64,000 bases of DNA from Hippopus hippopus (Eukaryota; Mollusca; Bivalvia; Cardiida; Cardiidae): positions 24,189,084-24,253,083 of the forward strand of contig OX328098.1 in NCBI GenBank assembly GCA_946811185.2, given 5' to 3'. The notes below the pieces were generated by a model, which made no database searches, was not told the DNA's origin, and worked only from the letters and a program-made list of their open reading frames with translations. Positions 24,362 through 34,945 of this stretch are shown here, piece after piece (position 1 is the first letter of the stretch; the number at the start of each line of letters is the position of its first letter). A program made the translations under genes and the position numbers.

Positions 24362-24575
24362 TTAACCCTTATCCTCTAAATAAGTTAAATAAAACTTTCA
24401 AGGCGATAGTAAAAATCCAAATAATGCTCTTTCAAACCTACTTTTTTGGAGAAAAATATATCTCCTTATCGGACAGTGTAGATCTAAGATCAGACTGCAC
24501 GTTCTGTGCAGTCTGATCTTGATCTATACTGTCCGCCAAAGGTCAGTGGGTCGCACTTAGCAGGCTAAATGTTAA
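24362..24575. repeat. MITE family A copy, opposite orientation
   Basis: ttaacccttatcctctaaat ... tcgcacttagcaggctaaatg; 41 bp from the previous copy and in reverse orientation to it, so the two form a head-to-head pair. Confidence 0.85.
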
Positions 24576-24854
24576 GATCCATTTTTCTGCCGGCGAGACG
24601 AACTTTGACAGATTGTACTGGTCAAGTTAACTAGGGAATGAATAAATGTAAAAATCAATATTTCTTTACTGAAACCAATGTTGCTGGTACTCATTACAAT
24701 TTTCATGAGTACCAACAGCATGGGTTTGAGGGGAAATCTGAGTAAGATTTACTCTATGAACCCAAAAAAATACCTCCCCTTATCTACCTGTCACTGACAG
24801 GGCCTACGGGTATTCTATGATATGTCAATGCAAATAAGTCAATATCCCACTTAC

Positions 24855-25040
24855 CTCCATCGGGGCAAAGGTACCCTTTTGGTGTTTCCTCGCACGCTGC
24901 GCAGACCCCGGTCGTGATGTCACATCGGTCATTCACGCAAGTCAACGTGCATTCTCGTGTACAATTAGGTAGGTAGTGATTGTCCTTACAGGCAGTTTTA
25001 CATTGTCCGTTGCTTTGGAAACAGGTTGGTTCTGATGTTG
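24855..25040 (-). CDS. Exon 10: EGF-like repeat ending in module-closing motif
   Basis: 186 bp, phase 1 to 1, acceptor GTATTTGCAG|CA, donor ATGGAG|GTAAGT. It encodes ten cysteines: CFQSNGQCKTACKDNHYLPNC, TRECTLTCVNDRCDITTGVC (runs split), then AACEETPKGYLCPDG. The ending C-x-x-C-E-E-T-P-x-G-Y-L-C-P-D-G-G parallels the ends of exons 11, 12 and 13 (CSEC...PGPEC.TAG and similar), so it may be a short or decayed relative of the large modules. It is separated from exon 11 by an 11.6 kb intron rich in MITEs. Confidence 0.82.
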
Positions 25041-25647
25041 CTGCAAATACATGTATAAATCAATAGAGCAACTTTAAAGGGTTGTTGTTCGTCGTTGTTC
25101 GCTCGTTGCGTCTATAGAAGTTTTTTTGTGCATTTTCGACGAATACCAACGAACAACCAAATACGCAGCGGGTTCGCTGAGTACAATTCGAACAGGATAT
25201 TCGTCCGCAGTTCGAACACGGTTCCTTACCGCTACAGTGACAGTCGTCCAACCAGATTCTCTGTCGAACGCTTAGGTATTACTAAAGAATTAATATCGGT
25301 CTTTCAACGTTCTGCGTAAGAATTGATTCAGAACGGACGCAAAGAACACGTACAACAGTTAGAGTTTCATAGGAGTTGACATTCATTGATAATAGTTTGT
25401 GATTTCGCTCTGGTTCGTTAATATGTCGTTTCTCATACGCAAATAGACCAACAACCCCAAACAAAGTCTTAGTTATTTTTTTAAAACATTTTTGCGTAGT
25501 CGAGTTTTGCTGTTCGTTCACCGTAAAATGCAGAGGAAAAAATTAAAAGGATTGAGTTGCTTTCAAATAACGAATATGAAATTAGAGTTAGTTTCGATAA
25601 GTCAAGGCTCAATAAAACTGATAAACTACATTGACCTACAAAGTAAT

Positions 25648-25820
25648 TTAACCCTTTACCACACACACCCGAGTTTAACGACCCCCAAGAAAAAAGACAA
25701 GCATTTTTTCCTTAATCCACAATGTTTTCTAACCTTTATAAAACAAAAACCATCAATTCAGCAACATTAAATGTGTCGTTTGCAAATGCTATCAGTTTGG
25801 ACAAGCAATTTGGATATAGC
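25648..25820. repeat. MITE family D copy, truncated
   Basis: ttaaccctttaccacacaca, cgagtttaacgacccccaag, cacaatgttttctaaccttt, tgtcgtttgcaaatgctatc; the hairpin is missing. Confidence 0.6.
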
Positions 25821-26119
25821 AAAAATGAAATCTATAACTTCGGGTTTTGCAAAGTTTTGACATATTCTGCCACTCCGTTCTTTTTTTTTTGAAAATGGTT
25901 TGCTTTTTCAGTGAAAATTATAATTGGTCATTGGAGCATCCCGGTGTCATAGAAATATTTCTACGGTTACTTCCCCTTCTTGTATGAGCTCTCCTTTTGA
26001 TCGTCAACAACAAGCCCAAGTTTGGTGTAAATAACAAGTTTAACAATGACAGAGATGTGAGGTATTGTCAAATTGTTTGCACCTAGACGTCGTAGGGGAC
26101 TTTGGTAATAATAATATTC

Positions 26120-26612
26120 ATTTCATGCTTTCCGTTAGTTTATCGAGAAATAACGGTGAAATATTTTTCGATATTTCATGGTTACGACCAGTGAAAAATA
26201 CCAATTTTATATTTTTACTCTTCTATTGAAGGCGGAAACAGTAGTCCCCGCGCACAAGTTACCTAGGTAAAATGCGCATGCCTCTCAACTAGATGGAAAT
26301 ATGACGTAATTCAACCTACATTTCTCGCGCTTTACGTATTATTGTAATGCGTTGCTATGCGGAAGGGGTACGCCACGGGAAATAACCGAAAAGAACTGTA
26401 CTGGATTTTGATGTAAATGCCCCCTAAAAAGGGTTAAAAGCATGAAATAAATAGGATATTGTTTTTTCGGTGAAAGATCGAAATTTATTTCATCGAGTGA
26501 ACATCATCGGTAATATTTTCACGAGTGGCGGCCACTCGTGAAAATATTACCGATGATGTTCATTCGATGAAATAAATTTCAATCTTTCACCGAAAAAAAC
26601 AAATATCCTCTA
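26120..26612. repeat. Element with fold-back end, related to 34.4 kb
   Basis: Contains gcggaaacagtagtccccgc, aggggtacgccacgggaaat, ending in a ~70 bp palindrome around cactcgtgaaaatattaccg / cggtaatattttcacgagtg. The same words occur in reverse order and strand at 34380-34810. Confidence 0.7.
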
Positions 26613-26730
26613 TATCTCGACCTTTTCTTTGGAAGCAGTAGAGCTAAAAAAAACACGGACAGAACAGAATCGTTAAGCTAGACATAAAAAAAAAACCAAT
26701 GACAAAATTGATTTAGACCACAGTTTTTTA

Positions 26731-27030
26731 CCAGCCCGAATAGCTCAACTGGTAGAGCATAGGACTCGTAAACGTGATGTTTCGGGTCACTTGAGGGTGT
26801 GGGTTCGATTCCCACGGCTGGTCATCTCAAATTACTAATACTCTTTTGTATGAGACAAGGTCCCGTGTGACGGTGCTATACACCGAGTAGGTTAAAGAAC
26901 CATGCGTAACCTGGGATGGATTTCGTCCAGTATCTACACTATCCCCCGTAACAACACTAACAGTCCCCTGGGGGGCGGGGGGGGAGGGGCGTTGCCTTTA
27001 TGGGCAACCGGTGGCGACGATAAATAAACC
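26731..27030 (+). repeat. SINE E copy 2 (tRNA-derived)
   Basis: ccagcccgaatagctcaact A-box region, gggttcgattcccacggctg B box, ctatcccccgtaacaacact, G-rich run near 26970, end gtggcgacgataaataaa. No clear target duplication seen. Confidence 0.8.
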
Positions 27031-27247
27031 CGAATTCTAGTTACGATAAACTAGCTAATCAGAGCTGAAAATTTGGTCTGTACATATCGCATATACAACG
27101 CTTTATCTTTCAACGTGGTCTAAGTCCGGCAGACAAAGCTCGTTAGATTTTCTAGTAGATATAGACACTCGCTAACACTCGTGTCTAGATCATGAAGACA
27201 AGCCCAAGCCCACCCGTTTTCTACCCTATACATATCAAACTTCTTAC

Positions 27248-27463
27248 TTGTTGGGTTATCAGTCAGTGCGTTACAAAACTGACTACACGACTCCGTGCAG
27301 TAGTCTCCCCACAGGTTGTACAGACATCCGTGCAAACACACGCCATTTGTAAAGTTACACTCAACTACTCCAGAGTCCGGGTTGCTGGCACATCCTGTTG
27401 CACATGTACTGTTACAGGTAACCCCAAAGAAACCCGCCTTGCATTCAGGCTGTGTGCAAATTC
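27248..27463 (-). CDS. Exon 9: EGF-like repeats
   Basis: 216 bp, phase 1 to 1, acceptor TTATACACAG|GA, donor ACAA|GTAAGA. It encodes GICTQPECKAGFFGVTCNST, CATGCASNPDSGVVECNFTN, GVCLHGCLYNLWGDYCTESC and ends near DNPTS. The frame is open past the donor for another ~45 codons, but that stretch has few cysteines and ends in a stop, and the GTAAGA donor phase matches exon 10. Sequons NST and NFT. SINE E copy 2 and a family A MITE flank it closely (217 bp and 27 bp). Confidence 0.8.
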
Positions 27464-27489
27464 CTGTGTATAAATAAGAACAGTCTTTT

Positions 27490-27697
27490 TTAATGTTTGT
27501 CTACTATATAACTTAAATGAAACTTCCAAGTCGATAGTAAAATCCAAATATTGCTATTATAAAAACATGTTTTGGGGAAAAATATTTCCTTACCAGACAG
27601 TGTAGATCCAAGATCAGACTGCACGTTCTGTGCAGTCTGATCTTGATCTATACTGTCTGCAAAAGGTCCTTTAGTCGCCCTTGGCAGTCCAAGAGTT
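27490..27697. repeat. MITE family A copy
   Basis: Reverse orientation: ttaaatgaaacttccaagtc, gatcagactgcacgttctgt, tttagtcgcccttggcagtc. 26 bp from the exon 9 acceptor. Confidence 0.8.
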
Positions 27698-27699
27698 AA

Positions 27700-28347
27700 A
27701 TGATAGGTGGCGGAAATGATAGTGGAATATGAGTATTTCTGAAAATAAAGAGAAATAATGAAACATAACCATATTAGCAATTGTCTCTTTTTCTTCATCA
27801 TGTTGCATATTATTGAAAAGTGAAATTTTCAATGAGATATTTTTTACAATCTAAGATGTTTGTCTGACTCATCGTTGGAATGGTGATATACGTAGACTGT
27901 GTAGAAATGGGATATATTGTAACGCATAAGAATACCAGTTTACTAATAAGTACAAGAAAAGTACTATCCCTTATCAAATCTATTTGTTTAGCTGTAAAAA
28001 AAGCGCTTCTGGGTATCGATTAACGGTAGCAATCCGTGTATATTAGTTTCATGAATGGGCCCCCAAAAAGGTCAATCTGCGAATGCTGACTTGAATCGAA
28101 ACCTTTTGCCATTTGTGTTTTTTGTGACTATCATACTTTGCACCATCTACTTATGAACCAGACTTTCTTCATTGTTTTTGTTGTTGTTTTTGTTGTTGTT
28201 GTTAAAAAAATGATTCCGCTTGCTTGGTATCATTCATTACGAAGGTGAATTAGACTTACTATTCCCAGAGCGCTTTTCACATTGTGGAAAAAGAAGAAAA
28301 TTCTCGAGAATACATGTAACACACTACAAAATGATAAAAACGTTTAC
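27700..28347. other. Intron 8 remainder
   Basis: A (gttgtt)n run near 28170-28200 is the only structure seen; a few C-like words at 28210-28270 (gcttggtatcattcattacg). Confidence 0.35.
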
Positions 28348-28550
28348 CGTTTTCTCTCTCACAGATATCGTTTTTACAGTTTGGACAAAGTCCACTGCAG
28401 TCTGGCTTGAAATGCTGCGTCATACAGCCAGATGAGCATGTACCGTTGTCTAAGTTGCATGTTACTACACCGACTTCATTAGGACTACAGTTTCCGTTAC
28501 AGGAGAACTGACACTGTTCGCCATAAAAACCGTCGATACATTTTGTACAT
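28348..28550 (-). CDS. Exon 8: EGF-like repeats
   Basis: 203 bp, phase 2 to 1, acceptor GCATTTGTAG|A, donor AACG|GTAAAC. It encodes RCTKCIDGFYGEQCQFSC, then NGNCSPNEVGVVTCNLDNGTC and SSGCMTQHFKPDCSGLC, ending ENG. This is the first exon with the full rhythm CxxGFYGxxCxxxCxxxC......CxxxxGxC, so it starts the EGF array. NGT is a glycosylation sequon. The reading frame stays open upstream through the acceptor, so the true start is set by the AG and by phase, not by an ATG. Confidence 0.82.
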
Positions 28551-29534
28551 CTACAAATGCAGAAATAAGGTTTGAACAATGGAAATTGTTCTTCTATAAT
28601 CAACAAAAAAGTCAAGGAAATAATGTTGAAAACGGCGTTAAACACTATACAATCAACCTTTACTTTGATAGCACTAATATTCTTGTTGTGGTACTCTGCC
28701 AAGTAACCCTGGGGTCAGAGTCATTTTTCGCAAAATAAGTGTCTACAGGGTATTCCCTGTCTTTATGCAAAACACATGAATAAGCTGTAATAACTTGAAA
28801 TATCTTTGAATGTCACATGAAATTAGCATAAGTTCATTCTCACGATAGTCTCAAATGTCACATATGGAAGATAGGAATGTTCAAAATATCCCTTCAGTTT
28901 GTCTGCACCGGCAGGCTACGGTCCATAGCTGACGTGGTGCACCGTGGATGTCCAGTACGAGGTTGGTGTGCTGTGCCGTTGGTGTCAGCAAATCTTGGGC
29001 TCAAACGGTGGATGACACTAGGGAACACCCCGCTTTGCCTGGCAACATAAGTCTGTGTCATGCCAGCTTTTTAGCATTCCTAAAGCTCAATTTCGCATGC
29101 TCATTGAAAGTCACCGTCTTTGTGGAATTTCTCAATACCAGTTCCTTAGATGATGTCAGTAGCGATTGAGATACTGGACTGATTTAAAAATTAAATTTTC
29201 GCCTCAGTCTGGAAAGTGTTGCTCAGATTATCCGAGATAATTTAATAGCCTAAGGGCCAGTTAGTGGTTTTTTTGGTTGGTTGAGAATGTACAGTGACAC
29301 TCTTTACTTAAACCAAACAATATTGCAATTTCTAAAAAAATGGCGGGAAGACCAGTCAACTTTGACATTGACTTTTTAAGCCCTATAGGTGCTATAAACT
29401 TAAATAGAGCACCCTTCTGAAGAAAAATGGTCACTCTATAATACTACGCAATTCAAAATTCTTAAAATCTTTCAGATCTTTTGTCATAGCTCCTCAAACA
29501 CAATTTCCTTAACTTTTTTTTTTTTTGGTTGAGT

Positions 29535-29605
29535 ATTATTTGGACACAAAACATTGTGGGAAAAGGAGAGAATTCCGGTAATCATCATTTCGTTTGGTAA
29601 TAAGT
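29535..29605. repeat. MITE family D fragment
   Basis: aaacattgtgggaaaaggag, agaattccggtaatcatcat; core only. It ends about 55 bp before the Helitron-like element. Confidence 0.45.
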
Positions 29606-29659
29606 TCAGAATCGTCAAAACACAGTAATGTTTGGTAACGGGTAAATCTACCATATGGA

Positions 29660-30604
29660 CAAACAAGAGGGCCATGATGGCCATGAAGTCGCTCACCTGA
29701 GCCACTGGACCATACATGATTCATTTCCAATCTTTCTCCGAGATATTATGACAAACATTTTAAAGGATACACAAGTAATTTCAAAGATTTGACCTTGTGA
29801 CCTAATTTTTGACCTAATGTGACCCATTTTCAAACTGGATCGAGACATCATGAAGACGAACATTCTGATCAACTTTCATGAGTACTGGAATTAAAATGTG
29901 GCTTGTAGAGTGTACACAAGGTATTTTCTAAGATTTGACCTAGTGACCTAGTTTTTGACCAGATATGACCTATTTTTAACTCTTCTAAGGTATCATCAAT
30001 ACAGACATTCTGATCAACTTTCATGGGTATTGGACTGAAAATGAGCCCTCAAGAGCATACACACGGTTTTTTCAAAGATTTGACCCGGTGACCCAGTTTT
30101 AGACCAGACATGACCCATTTTCTAACTCGCCAAAGATATCATTAAGACAAACATTCAGACCAATGTTCAAGAGTATTTGACTCAAAATGTGGCCTTTAGA
30201 GTGAACACAAAGTTTTTCTAAGACTTGACCTAGTGACATAGTTTTTGATCCGACGTGACAAATTTTCAAACTTACCTGAGATATTATGAAGACAAAGATT
30301 ATGACAATGTTTCAAGAGTATTGGACGAAAAATGTGGCCTCTAGAGCGCACACAAAGTTTTTTTTAAGATTGGACCTAGTGACATAGATTTTTACCCGAC
30401 ATGACCCATTTTCAAACTCGTCTGAGATATCATTCAGACAAACAATCTGACCAGGTTTCATGAGTATCGGACAAAGCATGTTGCCTCTAGATCGTACACA
30501 AGGTAAAAGTCGACGACGGACGATGCACGACACACGACGAACGACGGACACAGCATGATCACAAAAGCTCACCATGAGCACTTCGTGCTCAGGTGATCTA
30601 AAAA
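29660..30604 (+). mobile_element. Helitron-like non-autonomous element with ~146 bp tandem core
   Basis: Left end acaaacaagagggccatgat ggccatg and gctcacctgagcc. Core of five units starting aagatttgacctagtgacc-like at about 29784, 29930, 30075, 30220 and 30366 (period 145-146 bp). Then a gacgacggacgatgcacgac spacer and an end with hairpin gagcacttcgtgctc followed by aggtgatcta. Elements of this design are common in bivalves (pearl / Helitron-associated type; recollection). No coding capacity. Confidence 0.75.
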
Positions 30605-30816
30605 CCATTCAGTAGATTGAATAGGAGGGACGAAAGCTAGTAAAGTAAAATTTGTCTTAGTGGCCACGTCTCTTAAGAAGAAACATGTATTTTGCAACCA
30701 TATAGTGAGTTCACAGAGGAAGAAAATTATGTTGAGCCTTTTTAAGCAAGCACCTGTCTTAAGCAAGCACACTTTTCGTGTTGCTGAGATACTTGCTTAA
30801 AGGAGCCTATTTAGAA

Positions 30817-31036
30817 TTAATCTTTAATCTGCTAACTGCTAAATAAGTGAAATGAAACTTTCAGTCGATAGCAATAACCCAAATGTTGCAATTTCAAAAT
30901 TATTTTTGGTGAGAAAAAGTGTCTTCTTTTCGGACAGTGTAGATCCAAGATCAGACTGCACGTTCTGTGCAGTCTGATCTTGATCTGCACTGTCCGCGAA
31001 AGGTCCTTGAGTCGCGCTTAGCAGCCTAAGGGTTAA
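30817..31036. repeat. MITE family A copy with TTAA ends
   Basis: ttaatctttaatctgctaac ... gcgcttagcagcctaagggttaa (split); hairpin gatcagactgcacgttctgt / gcagtctgatc. Confidence 0.85.
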
Positions 31037-31806
31037 AATGTCAAGTAAAACCTCTGATAAACAATGCTATATATGTTTTCATTTTCTGCAAACGTAAAGA
31101 ACCTAGACGGTTACATTCATTAAAAAGATGCATTCAGGATCTCTGTCTGTTTTGATGAAACCAGATGTGACGTCACTGTACCTTTCCGAATACGACCGAA
31201 CATAATCGAGAATGTTAGTGATCATTATTCCCAGAAGCATTTACGAAATTCTAGGGCAAGAACCTGAAAATACCTGAAGAGGCTGCTTAGGCCTATCACT
31301 TGAATGACATACTATCTTTTTTTTTCACTCTTACTCTTTTCATTCTTTTTGATTGATGGTTTGCCTTAAAGATACATCTTCACTCGTTTTCATCCAGTTT
31401 TTTAACCTTTTTTTTTTGTTTCTTTATTTTATGAAACTATAATCACTCTCGTATCTTCATGCCAAAAATTAACCCTGTTGGTTACAAGGTTGCACAGATT
31501 ACGGCAGATTGAAATTGCAGTTCATTCTATTGCGGCTAGCAATGGACATAACAACTACAGTTTCCGGTTTAAATCGAAGACAAATCCCTACAGTTTCTTT
31601 ACCCCATACACCTTATATTGATTTTTTATCTACGTTTACAAAGATGACTAGATTACAACACCGTCAAGTTTTAACAGCGTTTGTTTACTCTCTAGCTGTA
31701 GAGATGTCTCTTTAATAAATCAAGTGATAAAACAAGTTTTCTTCTGTTTAGTATGATCATAACAACCTAAATCACTTCTTTTTGCAAAGCTATGTGCTGT
31801 ACTTAC

Positions 31807-31918
31807 CTATAGTTAAATCGTTCACATTCCACGCAGTTCTGTAGCCCAAATGAATCGTTGCAGCGGACATTACACTTTTCTGTCCTGTATCCTGGGAGGC
31901 ACCCTTCATTGCAGTATC
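31807..31918 (-). CDS. Exon 7: EGF-like segment
   Basis: 112 bp, phase 1 to 2, acceptor GAAAACAG|GA, donor ATAG|GTAAGT. It encodes YCNEGCLPGYRTEKCNVRCN followed by DSFGLQNCVECERFNYR. CxxGCxPGYxxxxCxxxC is the repeat rhythm used in the large downstream exons. It lies between a family A MITE (31.0 kb) and a family C MITE (32.0 kb). Confidence 0.8.
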
Positions 31919-31960
31919 CTGTTTTCGAAAAAAAAATTAAAAAAGGCTTTTAATACATTA

Positions 31961-32225
31961 GAACCATGCTCTCTGAAATGAGGCTTTGGTGCATCTGCAA
32001 AACGTTACCGACACAGGTCACCCTGCGCAATTCACGCAGGCTGACATGAGTCGAAACTTTTTGTTACTGGTCAATTTTCTGCATTTACTAGAGCCAATCT
32101 ACCTCATAGTTCAGTTGGCTGTTGGACGAAATTGAAATTATGGATCACTAATTATGTCATGAGTTGCGTCATATAATTAATCTCGGAAGAAGAATAGAAT
32201 CCCCTTTTGCCATAGCGATGCTCAT
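31961..32225. repeat. MITE family C copy
   Basis: gaaccatgctctctgaaatg ... ccccttttgccatagcgatg; hairpin cgcaattcacgcaggctgac. Confidence 0.75.
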
Positions 32226-32270
32226 TTCTTTTCATCTTTCTTTTACTATTCCCACTGTCTCCTGAGGCAA

Positions 32271-32588
32271 TTGTTTGTTCGTTTGCCTGTATGGTGTTTT
32301 AAGCCGTTTTCATCAATATCTTAGTTATATCGCAGCGGTTAGTGCACCTGTCCATGCTGTCCTGGAGTTTCTTGTTACCGGTATTTAGTACAATATTATT
32401 CAAAAGTCAGTAGCGGTTTTTTCCAGATAACAATCATCCAACAATGACAACAGGTGAAAGTGGAATTATTCTTATCTGAATGACTACTATTAATCCCAAG
32501 AAAGAAATAAGCCTGGCTGGGGATTCGAACCAGGAACCCTCTAGCTGCAATCTTTTTACGTTACCGACTGAGCTACCGGGTTCGGCAA
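32271..32588 (-). repeat. SINE F copy with tRNA-like head
   Basis: Plus strand: ttgtttgttcgtttgcctgt, gttttaagccgttttcatca, tatcgcagcggttagtgcac. At 32511-32586, read on the minus strand, a near complete tRNA-like head: gccgaacccggtagctcagt (A box) and ggttcctggttcgaatcccc (B box), 76 bp long. Retained Pol III boxes, but embedded in the SINE, so not called a tRNA gene. Confidence 0.8.
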
Positions 32589-32604
32589 ACATCTTTGAAG
32601 CAGA

Positions 32605-32835
32605 CAACTTTAACTCGTTACCAAACAACAAAATTATCGGCTGATCCAAGCTAAAAGCATTTGTAGACAATAAATTAAAGGTGTTTTAAATGATTGAAAT
32701 TGCCTTTGAAAGGGCAGAAAACATTGTGGGAAACTGAGAAATGCTTGTACCCGCCTTTTTTTTTCTTTTTCCAACGACGTGTTCACGAGCATTCCTCTGT
32801 CCTAACACACGATACTATTCGGTAAAAGGTTGAAA
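32605..32835. repeat. MITE family D copy
   Basis: ctttaactcgttaccaaaca, gaaaacattgtgggaaactg, gatactattcggtaaaaggt. Confidence 0.6.
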
Positions 32836-33139
32836 CCCTATCAAAATATGGCTAACTCACATGAGTACAGATTGAAACATATTTTCAATAGGATGATTTG
32901 CTTATTACAGAGCAAATCAGAAACTGTGTTGCTTTCTAAATTTTGCAGGCAAAAAATTCCAATTTAAAATGGTCGGTGCAGACAGGCCCAGAACGTTCAG
33001 AATTCAGAATACACATATTCATCCTACATCACCCATAAATCTCCATCAAAGGGGTATTATTGAAGATTTTCATTTCGGAGTCTTTTCTAGAAAACCTTTA
33101 ACAAAGATCCCTTTAAACCTTTATCTGTACACAATTTTA

Positions 33140-33338
33140 AACTTTGTTCAAATTAGAAGCACTTGCAGAAAAGATAATGTTGCCTCGTATATCATTTGTC
33201 TGTAAAAGCGTAAAAAGTATTGCAGGAAAAGGAGAAAACGCTGGTTACCAGCATTTTCTACCGTTTCCTCATTGTTTTCAAGGGTTTTCTTATTTTAAGG
33301 CCGTTAAAACTTGGAATTGTCTGGTAAAGAGATGATAA
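33140..33338. repeat. MITE family D copy
   Basis: Hairpin gagaaaacgctggttaccag and cattttctaccgtttcctca; ends ggaattgtctggtaaagaga, 25 bp from the exon 6 donor. Confidence 0.65.
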
Positions 33339-33362
33339 AAGGCTAGACACGCCCCTGCTTAC

Positions 33363-33502
33363 CATTCTGTTGGCATACATCCGGGTCTGTATTCCTCACA
33401 CAGCTGGCCCCACACAACTTGCAGTCTATGTCATAGTAACCGGACTGACAGTCAATACAAGTTAGATTGTTGTTTGGTTCGTCATAGCTGCAGGTAGTGC
33501 AT
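33363..33502 (-). CDS. Exon 6: Cys-rich/EGF-like segment
   Basis: 140 bp, phase 2 to 1, acceptor TTTGATTCAG|A, donor AATG|GTAAGC. It encodes RCTTCSYDEPNNNLTCIDC, then SGYYDIDCKLCGASCVRN and VCQQNG. Ten cysteines include TCxxCxSGYYDIDC, an EGF-like end. NLT is a glycosylation sequon. The upstream boundary follows exon 5 with R spanning the junction. Confidence 0.8.
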
Positions 33503-33589
33503 CTGAATCAAATTAAAAGGTAAAAGGGAATTATTGTTTGCCCTTTTTTTTTTAATTTGTTTGTTTGATTGCTGTCCGTCCGTCCGTCT

Positions 33590-34065
33590 GATTTACGGTT
33601 TCTGTAATGATGGAATAAATGGGCCCCAAATTAGGCCGTTAAAAGGACCACATATAAAAGAGATCATATTTTTGTTACTAAGCGCAAGTACCTATTTAAT
33701 CATGCGAGACCAGTGCAAAGATATACAGCGCTCTAGATCAAAAGCTACACCGAACAACTTGCTGACAGCGCATATCTAAGAGAAATAGCTCAAACAACTA
33801 AGAAAGATTCTTCCGTGCAGCTAGATACAACTGGTCATAACGTTACAAAACATGCGACTGCCTAAATTTGTAGTCTGACCTGTGGTGTACAATACCACCT
33901 CTAGACGAGTTTGAGAAAATTCTATTTCGTAAGCCGAAGAGTGTCAGATTCGTTTAATCATATACGTAATCTAGCTAAATATAGCTCAGAATGTGTCGAA
34001 CACTATATATGCACACGTGGGAATTAAAAGGAATAAAAAAACACTAACTTCTCAAAAAGTTCTAT
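33590..34065. other. Intron 5 part, no clear feature
   Basis: No recognisable repeat family or coding signal. Confidence 0.3.
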
Positions 34066-34165
34066 AAAACGACGTCACACATGACGTCGCACAGAGCTTA
34101 TCTCAAACGTGTATAAGATAACGAAATTCGTTGTGTGTGAAAAGAAGGGGGGTTATGTGATAAAC
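34066..34165. repeat. Second copy of the ~100 bp repeat of 20.6 kb
   Basis: cgacgtcacacatgacgtcg, tctcaaacgtgtataagata, gggggttatgtgataaactg. Confidence 0.6.
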
Positions 34166-34379
34166 TGCTGTTCAAACAAAGCTGATCTCACAAAAATTGA
34201 GTGATATGAGTCTTTGGCAACAATAATTAAGTACTTTGGGTCTTTTAGCCCAATCAACGCAAAAAGCCAAAACACTGGCTATTGCGCACAGCAAAGATCA
34301 GGATAAGACAGTACATTATTTCATAGCATGCTCTCTGATCTTTGATTAACACGGTATGCTTGTTTAATTAAACCTGTAA

Positions 34380-34810
34380 GATAAATAGAGGATATTGCGC
34401 CACTTGTAAAAATATTTACCGATGATGTTCACTCTATGAAATGAAATTTCGATCTTTCACCGAAACAAAAAAATGGTCTACTTATTTCATACTTCTAACC
34501 CCCTTTTTACTGGGACTTTCCAGTACAGTTGTTTTCGGTAATTCCCCGTGGCGTACCCCTCTCCACATAAAAACGCAACACAATATTACGTAAAGCGCAA
34601 GAGATGTAGGTAAATTAGGTCATATTTCTCTCTGGTTGAATGGCATGCGCTGTTGACCTAGGTAACTAGTGCACGGGAACTACTGTTTCTGCCTTAAATT
34701 GAAGAGTTAGAAAATATGAAATAAGTATTTTTCATTGTAGTATTTTTCATTGGTTGGAACTATGAAATATCAAACCATAATCCACCATTATTCTCGATAA
34801 AGTACCTACA
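34380..34810. repeat. Element related to 26.1-26.6 kb, inverted
   Basis: gatgatgttcactctatgaa, cgatctttcaccgaaacaaa, ccccgtggcgtacccctctc, gcacgggaactactgtttct: the words of the 26 kb element in reverse complement order, without the fold-back partner arm. Confidence 0.7.
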
Positions 34811-34945
34811 AGCATGAAATAAGACTCATTTATATCGTGTCGTCTAAAGAGGTTGACTTTATATACATGTATTTGGTGCTGAAAGGATAACATTATTAAG
34901 GTTATTTGGGTGTTTTTTCTTCAGTATTTCCAGTAATTCCAGTCT

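Noticed and set aside
26731..26823. tRNA gene
   Set aside because: Head of SINE E; identical arrangement at 6946 with a target duplication.
27120..27247. C-terminal extension of exon 9 to a stop (alternative terminal exon)
   Set aside because: Cys spacing ends at the donor, and GTAAGA with phase 1 fits exon 10. It could still be a rare read-through isoform.
32511..32586. Genuine tRNA gene on the minus strand
   Set aside because: Good A and B boxes, but joined to a SINE F body and repeated elsewhere in decayed form.
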